DNA from: Dyella dinghuensis
GTDB taxonomy: Bacteria; Pseudomonadota; Gammaproteobacteria; Xanthomonadales; Rhodanobacteraceae
Reading direction: 5' to 3'
DNA: 64,000 nt
Assembly (NCBI RefSeq): GCF_003977615.1
Contig: NZ_RYZR01000005.1
Location: 248,001 to 312,000 of the forward strand
The notes beneath the pieces are model-generated. The model had not been told where the DNA came from and did no database searches. It saw only the letters and a program-made list of their open reading frames with translations. Positions 36,331 through 44,686 of this stretch are shown one piece after another. Position 1 is the stretch's first letter. Each line of letters begins with the position of its first letter. The position numbers and the translations under genes are program-made.

Positions 36331-36522
36331 GACTTCCCCCTAGAAGCGTGAATGTTTGTTACGGCAAATGCTTCAACGCAAGTTCAAACCACCCTAGTCC
36401 AAGTGCTTAAGTCATAAAGCACAAAAATTCGGTCAGCAGCTACCTTCTGGGCCACCGGACGATATTCTAACCATCACGCAGTGTGACCCGCTTTGGTATC
36501 CGATTGTGACAAAAGTACCTAA

Positions 36523-36557
36523 TAAATGGTTGGAGTAGCGACATTTCCAGCCATTTA
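36523..36557. terminator. Hairpin downstream of the POT transporter gene
   Basis: TAAATGGTTGGA (36523-36534) pairs with TCCAGCCATTTA (36546-36557) with one wobble. No real T run follows on the minus strand, so terminator function is tentative. The rest of 36331-36580 is AT-rich with no gene seen. Confidence 0.4.
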
Positions 36558-36580
36558 ATGCACACCGCACAATCACGTGC

Positions 36581-38089
36581 TTACCTCACGCCGTGCATCA
36601 ACCGGTTGATCAGCGGCGAAATCAGCAACAGCACGACGCCTGCACCGACGAGTGTCCAGAAGCTGAAATTGAAGCCGCTGAGAGCGGAAGCGGCGGTCAT
36701 ACCGTTTTCACCGCTGATATGGCCCGCAAGCAATCCCGAAAGATTGCCGCCCTCGGCTAGCGACAGAAACCAACCGCCCATCGCGACGCCAACCAGACGC
36801 GGCGGCGCCAGCTTTGTCACCATCGACAAACCAATGGGCGACAGACACAGCTCGCCCACCGTCTGCAGTACGTAGCAGGTGGTTAACGGCCAGAACGGGA
36901 TCAATCCGCGCGGATCGATTAAACGCGACAAGGCATACACCAGCACCAGAAAGCCCAGGCCGTTGAAGATCAAGCCCAAGCCGAACTTGCGTGGAATCGA
37001 CGGCTCCATGTGACGGCGCGACAAGAACGACCACACCTGCGTCACGATCGGCGCCAACACGATGATCGCCAGCGGCGTCACCGATTGATACCAACCCACC
37101 GGGAATTCCCAACCGCCAAACAGCTTCCGGTCGACCAGGTTTTCGGCAAGGAAATTGAACGACGTGCCGAACTGGAAGTAGAACATCCAGAACAACAGGT
37201 TGAAGGCGAAGATGATCAGCATGGCGATTACGCGATGCACCTGTACTTTGCCGGTACGCGCCGCTTCGGCAATCAACATCGCCGCAACACCAATGAACAG
37301 CAGACCGAGCAGCCACTGCAGACCCAGCGCGCTGATCTTCGACAGCACGAAGTAAATGACAGGCACCGCCACCAACACGCCGATGAAGACCCACAACACG
37401 CGCGTGCGACTCGCTGCTTCCGGCGCAGGACGGCCCACACCTCGCAGACCGCGGCGACCGAACCAGAACCAAAGCAGGCTCAACAGCATGCCGACGCCGG
37501 CCGCTGCAAACACTGCGCGATAGTTCTGCACCATCGGCGTATCGGTGAAGTAGCTCGCGAGCCAGCCGGTCAACAAGGGCGCCACAAAGGCACCGGCATT
37601 GATGCCCATATAGAACAACGTGAAACCGCGATCGCGGCGATCGTCATTGGGTCCATACAACTGACCGACCATCGACGAAATGTTCGGCTTGAACAGGCCG
37701 TCGCCGACGACCACCATCGCCAGACCCAGAAGCATCGCATCCTTGCTGGGCAGCATGATCGTAAAAAGTCCCGCCGCCATGACCAGCGCGCCGAGCAGGA
37801 TCGATCGCTGATAGCCGATCAACTTGTCCGCCACGTAGCCGCCGAAAATACCGGTGGCGTAGATCAGTGCGGTGTACGCACCGTAGGTATTACTGGCCCA
37901 GGATTGTCCCGACGCATCGCCGTGGTAGAACTGCGCGACGATATACAACGCCAGCGCCCAGCTCACGCTGTAGAACGCAAAGCGTTCCCAGAATTCGGTC
38001 ATGAACAGCATCCACAGCGGACGCGGATGGCCGAGCAGTTGTGGAAAGTCGGGCGTAGCGGCGGCGCCGGCTTCGGGATTCTGGCTCAC
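36581..38089 (-). CDS. POT/PTR2-family proton-coupled oligopeptide transporter
   Basis: The protein of 502 residues has about 12-14 helices. The family motif ExxERFxxY is present as EFWERFAFY near residue 32. GDGLFKPNISSMVGQLYG and FYMGINAGAFVAPLL are the PTR2 signatures. It imports di- and tripeptides with protons. It lies near tryptophan 2,3-dioxygenase, so peptides may feed amino-acid catabolism, which is inference. Confidence 0.93.
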   Translation of the reverse strand: MSQNPEAGAAATPDFPQLLGHPRPLWMLFMTEFWERFAFYSVSWALALYIVAQFYHGDASGQSWASNTYGAYTALIYATGIFGGYVADKLIGYQRSILLGALVMAAGLFTIMLPSKDAMLLGLAMVVVGDGLFKPNISSMVGQLYGPNDDRRDRGFTLFYMGINAGAFVAPLLTGWLASYFTDTPMVQNYRAVFAAAGVGMLLSLLWFWFGRRGLRGVGRPAPEAASRTRVLWVFIGVLVAVPVIYFVLSKISALGLQWLLGLLFIGVAAMLIAEAARTGKVQVHRVIAMLIIFAFNLLFWMFYFQFGTSFNFLAENLVDRKLFGGWEFPVGWYQSVTPLAIIVLAPIVTQVWSFLSRRHMEPSIPRKFGLGLIFNGLGFLVLVYALSRLIDPRGLIPFWPLTTCYVLQTVGELCLSPIGLSMVTKLAPPRLVGVAMGGWFLSLAEGGNLSGLLAGHISGENGMTAASALSGFNFSFWTLVGAGVVLLLISPLINRLMHGVR

Positions 38090-38250
38090 GGATAGTCCCC
38101 TTGAATCGTGATGAGCGCGGAGTCGAAGGCCGCGCCGATTGGCTCTATGTATCGGGCGCGCGATGGGACGTCAAATGCGTCGCACCATGAAACTTCCCTC
38201 ACCGTCATTCCAGACACGCAGATCGCCGTTGTTCCGCGCACTCGCCTCAC

Positions 38251-38358
38251 CGTCATTCCAGCGAAAGCTGGAATCCAGTCAAATGTGGGTGCGCAGCACA
38301 CATCATTTTCGTCGAAAAATGCCAAAGGCGCTGGATTCCAAATTTCGCTGGAATGACG
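38251..38358. repeat. GTCATTCC-type inverted repeat element, copy 3
   Basis: Arms 38251-38278 (CGTCATTCCAGCGAAAGC...) and 38331-38358 match as reverse complements with two mismatches. A partial extra arm (CCCTCACCGTCATTCCAGA) sits at 38196-38214. It has GCGAAAGC where the other copies have GGCCGG-type inner bases, so it is a diverged subtype. Confidence 0.8.
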
Positions 38359-38370
38359 ATAAGGAAGGCA

Positions 38371-39219
38371 TCAGCTTCCCAATATCGTGCGCACGTCGAG
38401 CAATTCCGGGAAAAACTCCAAATCCAGCGCCTTCTTCAAAAACGCCACACCGGAGGAACCACCCGTCCCCCGGCGATGTCCGATGATGCGCTCGACGGTT
38501 TTCATATGGCGGAAACGCCAGAGTTGGAAACTCTCTTCCACGTCCACCAGCTGTTCGCACATGTGGTACTCCGGCCAGAACGTTGCACGCTCCTCGTAAA
38601 TGCGCTTGAACACCGGCAATAAATCGTCATGGCGCTGATAAGGTTCGCTCCAGTCGCGTTCGACGCGCGCCGCGGGCACCGCGTGGCCACGGCGCGCCAG
38701 ATAACGCAGGAATTCGTCGTACAACCCCGGCGCTTCCAGCACTTCGCGAAGTTGCGCTTGCGCCTTGGGGTCGTAGTCGAATACGGGCAGCATCTGCGCG
38801 TTCTTGTTGCCGAGCATGAATTCGATCATGCGGTACTGCAGCGACTGAAAGCCCGAGGAAGGGCCCAGCACATCGCGAAACTCCAGATACTCCGAAGGCG
38901 TCAGCGTCTCCAGCACGGCCCACTGTTCAAACAGCTGGCGCTGCACCTGCTTCACCCGCGCAAGAATCTTCAGACACGCATCGATGTCATCCATCCGCAA
39001 ATGCGCGATGGCGGCTTTCAGCTCGTGGATGACCAGCTTCATCCAGAGTTCCGCCACCTGGTGCTGCACGATGAAAAGCGTCTCATCATGGTGCGGCGGC
39101 TGGCTGAGGGGCTGTTGGGCGCTGAGCAACTGGTCCAGCCGCAGGTAGCCGCCGTAGGTCATCCGGCCGTTCAGGTCCAGCTCGATGCCCGCTTCAAGAT
39201 CCCGCCGATTGTCCGTCAT
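38371..39219 (-). CDS. kynA: Tryptophan 2,3-dioxygenase
   Basis: The haem enzyme (282 residues) converts tryptophan to N-formylkynurenine. [40 protein letters not shown] (substrate His), [22 protein letters not shown] and the late [26 protein letters not shown] (haem His, substrate loop) are conserved. I start at [11 protein letters not shown]; a start at 39249 is also possible. No kynurenine hydrolase is adjacent. Confidence 0.95.
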   Translation of the reverse strand: MTDNRRDLEAGIELDLNGRMTYGGYLRLDQLLSAQQPLSQPPHHDETLFIVQHQVAELWMKLVIHELKAAIAHLRMDDIDACLKILARVKQVQRQLFEQWAVLETLTPSEYLEFRDVLGPSSGFQSLQYRMIEFMLGNKNAQMLPVFDYDPKAQAQLREVLEAPGLYDEFLRYLARRGHAVPAARVERDWSEPYQRHDDLLPVFKRIYEERATFWPEYHMCEQLVDVEESFQLWRFRHMKTVERIIGHRRGTGGSSGVAFLKKALDLEFFPELLDVRTILGS

Positions 39220-39427
39220 GGTCGCCCGCAAATCCCGGAAAACGCACATGTTAACCGGTCGCGGGGGCGGGGCCGTACGGACTCGCATGCTGCACCGTAC
39301 CTTGCGGCGCAACATGGCGTCCTGCTAAAAATTGCCGTCTTACTCTGGGATTTTATGCGCGTCCGGCCCCACTGGATGGGCCGCGCCTCCCCCCGCAGAT
39401 TTTTCCTACCCCACCCGGGAGCGAGTC

Positions 39428-40513
39428 GTGTCCATCGCCGCCAAGTTTGAAATCGAATATCTGCAATACCTCGATGCCGAAGGCAAGCAAGTCCGTGACG
39501 ACCTGCCTGAGTTCGCCAAAGACCTCAACCACATGGTCGAGCTGTACAAGCTGATGATGTCGACACGCGTGTTCGACGCGAAGTCGGTAGCACTGCAACG
39601 TACCGGCAAGCTCGGCACCTATGCAAGCTGCCTCGGTCACGAAGCCTCGCACGTGGGCATCGGCAGCGCCATGCGGCCTGAAGACGTGTTCGCCCCCAGC
39701 TACCGCGAGTACGGTGCACAGCTCTACCGTGGCGTACAGCCGCGCGAGGTGTACATGTACTGGGGCGGTGACGAGCGCGGGAATGATTATCAGAAAGAAC
39801 CTGCACGTCACGACTTCGCCTGGTCGGTGCCGATTGCCACGCAGTGCCTGCATGCCGCCGGTTCCGCGCTGGCCTTCAAGATCCGCAACGAACCGCGCGT
39901 AGCCGTATGCACGATCGGTGACGGCGGTTCGTCGAAGGGTGACTTCTACGGTGCCATCAACATCGCTGGCGCGCAGAACCTGCCGATGGTTGCTGTCATC
40001 GTGAACAACCAGTGGGCGATTTCGGTGCCGCGCAAGATTCAGTCCGGCGCCACGACGCTCGCGCAGAAAGGCATCGCCGCCGGCCTCTACAGCATCCAAG
40101 TGGACGGCAACGACATCATTGCCGTGCGCAAGGCGATGGAAGACGCGCTCGAACGCGCACGCACCGGCAAGGGTGCCAGCGTGTTGGAACTGGTTACCTA
40201 CCGCCTGAGCGATCACACCACCGCCGACGACGCACGTCGTTATCGCGGCGAGCAGGAAGTGAAAGACGCCTGGGCGAAAGAGCCGATGAAGCGCCTGCGC
40301 AACTGGCTGGTCGCCAAGAAAGTGTGGGACGACAAGAAAGAAGAAGCCTGGAAGAACGAGTGCGACGAGTGGATGGATAACGAGGTCAACGCTTACCTCG
40401 AAACCAAGACCCAGCCCGTCACGGCGATGTTCGACTACACCTTCGCCGAAGTCCCTGCCGATCTCGCCAAACAGCGCGATCTGGCTATCTCGCTCGACAA
40501 GAAGGCGCACTGA
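39428..40513 (+). CDS. pdhA: 2-oxoacid dehydrogenase E1 component, alpha subunit
   Basis: The 361-residue subunit starts at GTG 39428 with GGGAG upstream. The thiamine-diphosphate motif is IGDGGSSKGDFYGAINIAG through VNNQWAIS. LSDHTTADDARRYR is the phosphorylation-loop region of alpha subunits. It forms an alpha2beta2 E1 with the next gene. Whether the complex acts on pyruvate or branched-chain oxoacids cannot be decided by eye; xanthomonad homologues are annotated as either. Confidence 0.88.
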   Translation: MSIAAKFEIEYLQYLDAEGKQVRDDLPEFAKDLNHMVELYKLMMSTRVFDAKSVALQRTGKLGTYASCLGHEASHVGIGSAMRPEDVFAPSYREYGAQLYRGVQPREVYMYWGGDERGNDYQKEPARHDFAWSVPIATQCLHAAGSALAFKIRNEPRVAVCTIGDGGSSKGDFYGAINIAGAQNLPMVAVIVNNQWAISVPRKIQSGATTLAQKGIAAGLYSIQVDGNDIIAVRKAMEDALERARTGKGASVLELVTYRLSDHTTADDARRYRGEQEVKDAWAKEPMKRLRNWLVAKKVWDDKKEEAWKNECDEWMDNEVNAYLETKTQPVTAMFDYTFAEVPADLAKQRDLAISLDKKAH

Positions 40514-40516
40514 GCC

Positions 40517-41497
40517 ATGGCACAAATCACTCTTATCGAAGCCGTTACCCAGGCACTCGCTTATGAAATGGCGCACGACGAAAGCGTCGTGGTGCTGGGT
40601 GAAGACGTTGGCGTGAACGGCGGTGTGTTCCGCGCCACGCAGGGTCTGCAGGAAAAGTTCGGCGAACTGCGCGTGCTCGACACGCCGCTGGACGAAACCA
40701 CCATCGCCGGCGTTACCGTCGGGCTGGCCGCACAGGGCATGAAGCCGGTAGCCGAAGCGCAGTTCGAAGGCTTCATCTATCCGATGATGGAACAGATCGC
40801 CTGCCACGCTGCACGTCTGCGCAACCGCACGCGCGGCCGCATCACTGTGCCGGCCGTGTGGCGTGCACCGTGGGGCGGTGGTATCCGTGCACCGGAACAT
40901 CACTCCGAAGCGAACGAACATCTGTTCACCAATATCCCCGGCCTGCGCGTGGTGATGCCGTCGTCGCCGGCGCGTGCTTACGGTCTGCTGCTCGCCGCCA
41001 TCCGCGATCCGGATCCGGTGATGTTCTTCGAACCCAAGCGCATCTACCGCCAGTACAAGGAAGAAGTGCCGGACGACGGTGAAGCACTGCCGCTCGACGT
41101 GTGCTTCGTGCTGCGTGACGGTACCGATGTCACCATCGTGACGTGGGGTGCGCAGGTGAAAGAAGCGCTGGAAGCGGCCGACGCACTGGCCGAAGAAGGC
41201 ATCAGCGCCGAAGTGATCGACGTGGCCACGCTCACGCCGCTCGACTTCGACACCATCGCCGAATCGGTGCAGAAGACGGGCCGTTGCGTGATCGTGCACG
41301 AAGCGCCCAAGACCGCTGGCTTCGGCGCGGAAATCGCTGCACGCGTTGCGGAAGAGTGCCTGTATGAACTGCTCGCGCCAGTCGAGCGCGTTACCGGTTA
41401 CGACACGCACATCCCGCTGTTCCGTCTGGAAATGAAGTATCTGCCCAGCACGGAGCGTGTGGTCGAAGCCGCCAAGCGCACGCTCGCAGCAAGCTAA
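40517..41497 (+). CDS. pdhB: 2-oxoacid dehydrogenase E1 component, beta subunit
   Basis: The 326-residue subunit begins three bases after the alpha stop. It has VVVLGEDVGVNGGVFRATQGLQEKFG and RVLDTPLDETTIAGVTVGLAAQG, then EAQFEGFIYPMMEQIACHAARLRNRT, typical of E1 beta. It binds the cofactor jointly with the alpha subunit. Confidence 0.9.
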   Translation: MAQITLIEAVTQALAYEMAHDESVVVLGEDVGVNGGVFRATQGLQEKFGELRVLDTPLDETTIAGVTVGLAAQGMKPVAEAQFEGFIYPMMEQIACHAARLRNRTRGRITVPAVWRAPWGGGIRAPEHHSEANEHLFTNIPGLRVVMPSSPARAYGLLLAAIRDPDPVMFFEPKRIYRQYKEEVPDDGEALPLDVCFVLRDGTDVTIVTWGAQVKEALEAADALAEEGISAEVIDVATLTPLDFDTIAESVQKTGRCVIVHEAPKTAGFGAEIAARVAEECLYELLAPVERVTGYDTHIPLFRLEMKYLPSTERVVEAAKRTLAAS

Positions 41498-41506
41498 CGC
41501 TCTTAG

Positions 41507-41626
41507 CCCCTCCCCCTGCTTGCAGGGGGAGGTCGGGAGGGGGTAGTTCCCCACAAAACGCAGCATTCCGCTTTGTGACGGCTACACCCCCACCCCAACC
41601 CTCCCCCGCTACACGCAGGGGAGGGA
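41507..41626. repeat. REP-like palindromes R6/R7 in the pdhB-pdhC gap
   Basis: R6 (41507-41543) has CCCCTCCCCCTG...CAGGGGGAGG followed by TCGGGAGGGGG. R7 (41586-41626) has ACCCCCACCCCAACCCTC then CCCCCG...CAGGGGAGGG. They face each other across about 40 bases. This head-to-head pair lies inside an operon and could alter mRNA processing between E1 and E2. Confidence 0.75.
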
Positions 41627-41663
41627 GCCCACAACGAATCATCCACTTTTCGGAACTCCGAAC

Positions 41664-43049
41664 ATGGCCGACATCAAGACGTTCTACCTGCCGGACCTCG
41701 GCGAAGGCTTGCCCGACGCGACCGTCGTCGAATGGCACGTCAAGGAAGGCGACACCATCAAGCTCGACGCACCGCTGGTGTCGATGGAAACCGCCAAGGC
41801 GGTGGTCGACGTGCCTTCGCCCTACACCGGCAAAGTCACCAAGCTACACGGCGCTGCAGGCGACGTGATCGAAACCGGCGCAGCACTCGCCGAATTCGAA
41901 CCCGATCCGAATGCCAAGCAACGTGCCGAAGCCGAATCCACCGGCCATCATCACGGACCGAAGAAGGCTGCCGCACCGGCTGCCGAGCCGAAAAAAGTCA
42001 CCGCTTCCGATGAAGGCGGCGAGATCGAATCGGGCAACGGCAAGACGGCGGACCGCGAAGACGAAGGTACGGTGGTCGGCGCAATGATCAGCGGCAGCCA
42101 CGTGCACGTTGAGCAAGCGTCCAGCGTGGGTGGCGTGAAGGCCGTTCCGGCCGTTCGCGCGCTGGCGAAGAAACTCAAGGTCGATATCGCACGCGTGAAG
42201 CCGTCAGGCGCCGATGGCGTCGTCACTCTGCAGGATGTGAAGAACGCTGCTGCAAATGGCTCCGCTGCACTCGGTGCGGCGCCTGCGCGTGCGGCGCCCT
42301 CTTCTGCTGGTCGTCACCTCGCTCCCGAGCTGCCGCAGCCGGAAGCGGCGCGTACGCCGACGTCGCTCGCGGGCAAGCCGGTGCGCACTGCGCCGCCAAG
42401 CGTGCAAGCAAGTGGCCAGCCGGAACAGTTGAAGGGCGTTCGCCGCAATATGGCGCGCGTGATGGCCGATGCACATGCCAACGTCGTTCCTACCACGCTG
42501 GTGGACGATGCGGATCTGCATGCATGGATCGGCAAGCAAGACATCACCGCTCGCCTCATTCGCTCCATCGTCGCTGCGTGCAAGGCTGTCCCTGCGCTCA
42601 ATGCATGGTTCGACGGCAAGAACCTGACTCGCACGCTGCACCCGCATGTGGACATCGGCATCGCCGTGGACACGGAAGACGGCTTGTTCGTGCCAGCCCT
42701 GCGCAATGCCGACGTGCTGGATGGTGCCGGCATCCGCGCCGGTATCAAGCGTCTGCGTACACAGGTGGAAGATCGCACGATTCCGTCGTCGGAACTGAGC
42801 GGCTACACAATCAGCCTGTCGAACTTCGGTATGTTCGCTGGCCGTTACGCGACACCGGTGGTTGTGCCGCCATGCGTGGCCATCATCGGTGCGGGCAAAC
42901 TGAGTCACGATGTGGTGGCAGTCATGGGCGGCATCGAAGTGCATCGCCGCATGCCGATCAGCATCACCTTCGACCATCGTGCTGCAACGGGTGGCGAGGC
43001 GGCTCGTTTCCTGAAGGCGATGCTTGACGATCTGTCGCTGCCTAACTAA
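41664..43049 (+). CDS. pdhC: 2-oxoacid dehydrogenase E2 (dihydrolipoyl acyltransferase)
   Basis: The 461-residue E2 has one lipoyl domain (residues 1-80, lipoyl Lys45 in SMETAKAVVDV), an Ala/Pro/Glu-rich linker, an E1/E3-binding domain (about 160-195, VPAVRALAKKLKVDIARVKPSG) and a catalytic domain (about 250-461). The catalytic motif is FDHRAATGGEAARF: His438 is present but the Asp of the usual HxxxDG is Thr442. The complex E3 gene is not in the window. The operon ends at the terminator 43075-43099. Confidence 0.88.
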   Translation: MADIKTFYLPDLGEGLPDATVVEWHVKEGDTIKLDAPLVSMETAKAVVDVPSPYTGKVTKLHGAAGDVIETGAALAEFEPDPNAKQRAEAESTGHHHGPKKAAAPAAEPKKVTASDEGGEIESGNGKTADREDEGTVVGAMISGSHVHVEQASSVGGVKAVPAVRALAKKLKVDIARVKPSGADGVVTLQDVKNAAANGSAALGAAPARAAPSSAGRHLAPELPQPEAARTPTSLAGKPVRTAPPSVQASGQPEQLKGVRRNMARVMADAHANVVPTTLVDDADLHAWIGKQDITARLIRSIVAACKAVPALNAWFDGKNLTRTLHPHVDIGIAVDTEDGLFVPALRNADVLDGAGIRAGIKRLRTQVEDRTIPSSELSGYTISLSNFGMFAGRYATPVVVPPCVAIIGAGKLSHDVVAVMGGIEVHRRMPISITFDHRAATGGEAARFLKAMLDDLSLPN

Positions 43050-43074
43050 TCGCCGGTCGTTGCTTAAAGAAAAA

Positions 43075-43099
43075 GCGCCCCTCCCGGGGCGCTTTTTTT
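43075..43099. terminator. Bidirectional terminator after the E2 gene
   Basis: GCGCCCC/GGGGCGC stem with TCCC loop, seven T on the plus side and an A-rich tract on the other side facing the MFS gene. Confidence 0.92.
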
Positions 43100-43141
43100 G
43101 TGGTCTAAATATTGTTTCGCAGACCAAAATGCGGTCGCCCT

Positions 43142-44608
43142 TCAGATCCTCGTGCAATCGTTCAGACGCAGATGCCGTGTTTCCGGCGCCCAGATGATCG
43201 ACACCACCATGCCGATAACCAGTACCGCTGCCAGCGACAGCATCGCCATTTCCACGCCATAACGCGCCATGGCCATCGGCAGTACAAATACACTGAACGC
43301 TGAGCCAAGACGACTGAACGCGATGGCGAATCCCACACCGCATGCACGCACTTCGGTAGGAAAGCATTCGGGCGGATAAACACCAACGAGGTTTGATACC
43401 GCCGACAAGGCTGCCGTGAACACAGCGAACGACGCCACTAGTGCCATTCCCCATGAGTTTGGCAACAGGCTTAACGCCGCCAGCGATACAGCAGTGACTG
43501 CAAAGGAAGAAATCAGGAATACGCGTCGCGGCAGGATGACGGTGAGCCAGATACCGACGATCGCTCCTGCAATCAGCAAACCATTCAACAAGAGGTCGGC
43601 GTGTCCATCGTTCGGTAAATTGAATAGCCGGAGAATGGTGGGGAGGAACGTATAAATCGCGAAGTACGGAATCACGATGCACACGAAGAACACACAGTTG
43701 AACAGCGTGCGGCGAATCAGATCACGGTGAAAAAGACGACCGAATCCACCCGACGCATGATGATCGTCGCGCGTTCTCGTATCGAGCATCACCTTCTTGC
43801 CAAAGTACTTTTCCACCACCGCATTTGCTTCGGCCTGGCGTCCCTTGTTGAACAGCCAACGCGGTGATTCGGGCGTACCCATGCGCAATACTAGAACGAT
43901 CAGTGCCGGAACACCGGCCGAAGCCAACACCCAACGCCACGCGTCAGGATTCGATGACTTTTGAATGTACTCCATGCCAATGATATTGGCCGCCACATAG
44001 CCGATGGTCCAAATTACGCTAAACGAACCCAACAGCAAACCGCGATGCTTGCGCGGCGAGAACTCGGCAAGAATCGCGTGCCCCACCGCGAAATCGCCGC
44101 CCATGCCTATACCGAGCAACACACGTAACAAACACAGTGCCAGCGGCGATTGCACATAGAACTGCGCAAAAGCCGTGGCAGTGATGATCACAAAGCTCAG
44201 CAGGAAAATCTTCTGACGGCCGACGCGATCGGATAGACGTCCAAAAATCAGACTTCCGAGGAAAATACCCATCAGAGTGGAGCTGCCAATCAGCCCATTC
44301 CATACAGCTGCAAGCCCAGCATCGACTCCGAGAAAATTCAGAATACTTTGCAGGACAACAGGCAACGGTTGAAGCTGCCCGTTGATGGCCTGCATCTGAT
44401 TGAGAAATGGCGTCAACGCGTAAGCGATCGTGCCAATTGCATATCCTTCGGTCAGATGCGCGCCAAACGTCAGTCCGGCGATCTTGCAATGGAAGAAGTT
44501 CAACGGCACATCGTCGAGCAGAACCTTCTTCTCCGACGTCCCTTGTTGTTTGTCGATATGTCCGACCAATCCCTCCGCGGTTACAGCTCGTCCATCTCCG
44601 CTGCCCAT
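43142..44608 (-). CDS. MFS transporter of the sugar/aromatic acid (metabolite:H+ symporter) type
   Basis: The 488-residue permease has 12 predicted helices. Family motifs are GSLIFGRLSDRVGRQKIF after helix 2 and PESPRWLFNKGR in the central loop. AAGGGAG precedes ATG 44608; the upstream extension is dropped. It ends the Fae/AKR/dehydrogenase operon and probably imports the substrate of that pathway. A specific solute cannot be assigned. Confidence 0.85.
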   Translation of the reverse strand: MGSGDGRAVTAEGLVGHIDKQQGTSEKKVLLDDVPLNFFHCKIAGLTFGAHLTEGYAIGTIAYALTPFLNQMQAINGQLQPLPVVLQSILNFLGVDAGLAAVWNGLIGSSTLMGIFLGSLIFGRLSDRVGRQKIFLLSFVIITATAFAQFYVQSPLALCLLRVLLGIGMGGDFAVGHAILAEFSPRKHRGLLLGSFSVIWTIGYVAANIIGMEYIQKSSNPDAWRWVLASAGVPALIVLVLRMGTPESPRWLFNKGRQAEANAVVEKYFGKKVMLDTRTRDDHHASGGFGRLFHRDLIRRTLFNCVFFVCIVIPYFAIYTFLPTILRLFNLPNDGHADLLLNGLLIAGAIVGIWLTVILPRRVFLISSFAVTAVSLAALSLLPNSWGMALVASFAVFTAALSAVSNLVGVYPPECFPTEVRACGVGFAIAFSRLGSAFSVFVLPMAMARYGVEMAMLSLAAVLVIGMVVSIIWAPETRHLRLNDCTRI

Positions 44609-44686
44609 GTCACTCCCTTCCCTAGCATGAGCGCCGAAGGCGCCCGGGTTATGCAAACCACAAGGTCGCCCGTGTCATTCGCTTCG

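Noticed and set aside
39353-41566. 737-codon minus-strand ORF opposite pdhA and pdhB
   Set aside because: High-GC antisense frame of two clear enzymes. Its predicted protein is His/Arg/Val-rich without domains, and it runs through the R6 repeat.
42204-43682. 492-codon minus-strand ORF opposite the E2 gene and MFS end
   Set aside because: It crosses a terminator and two real genes on different strands, so it is a shadow.
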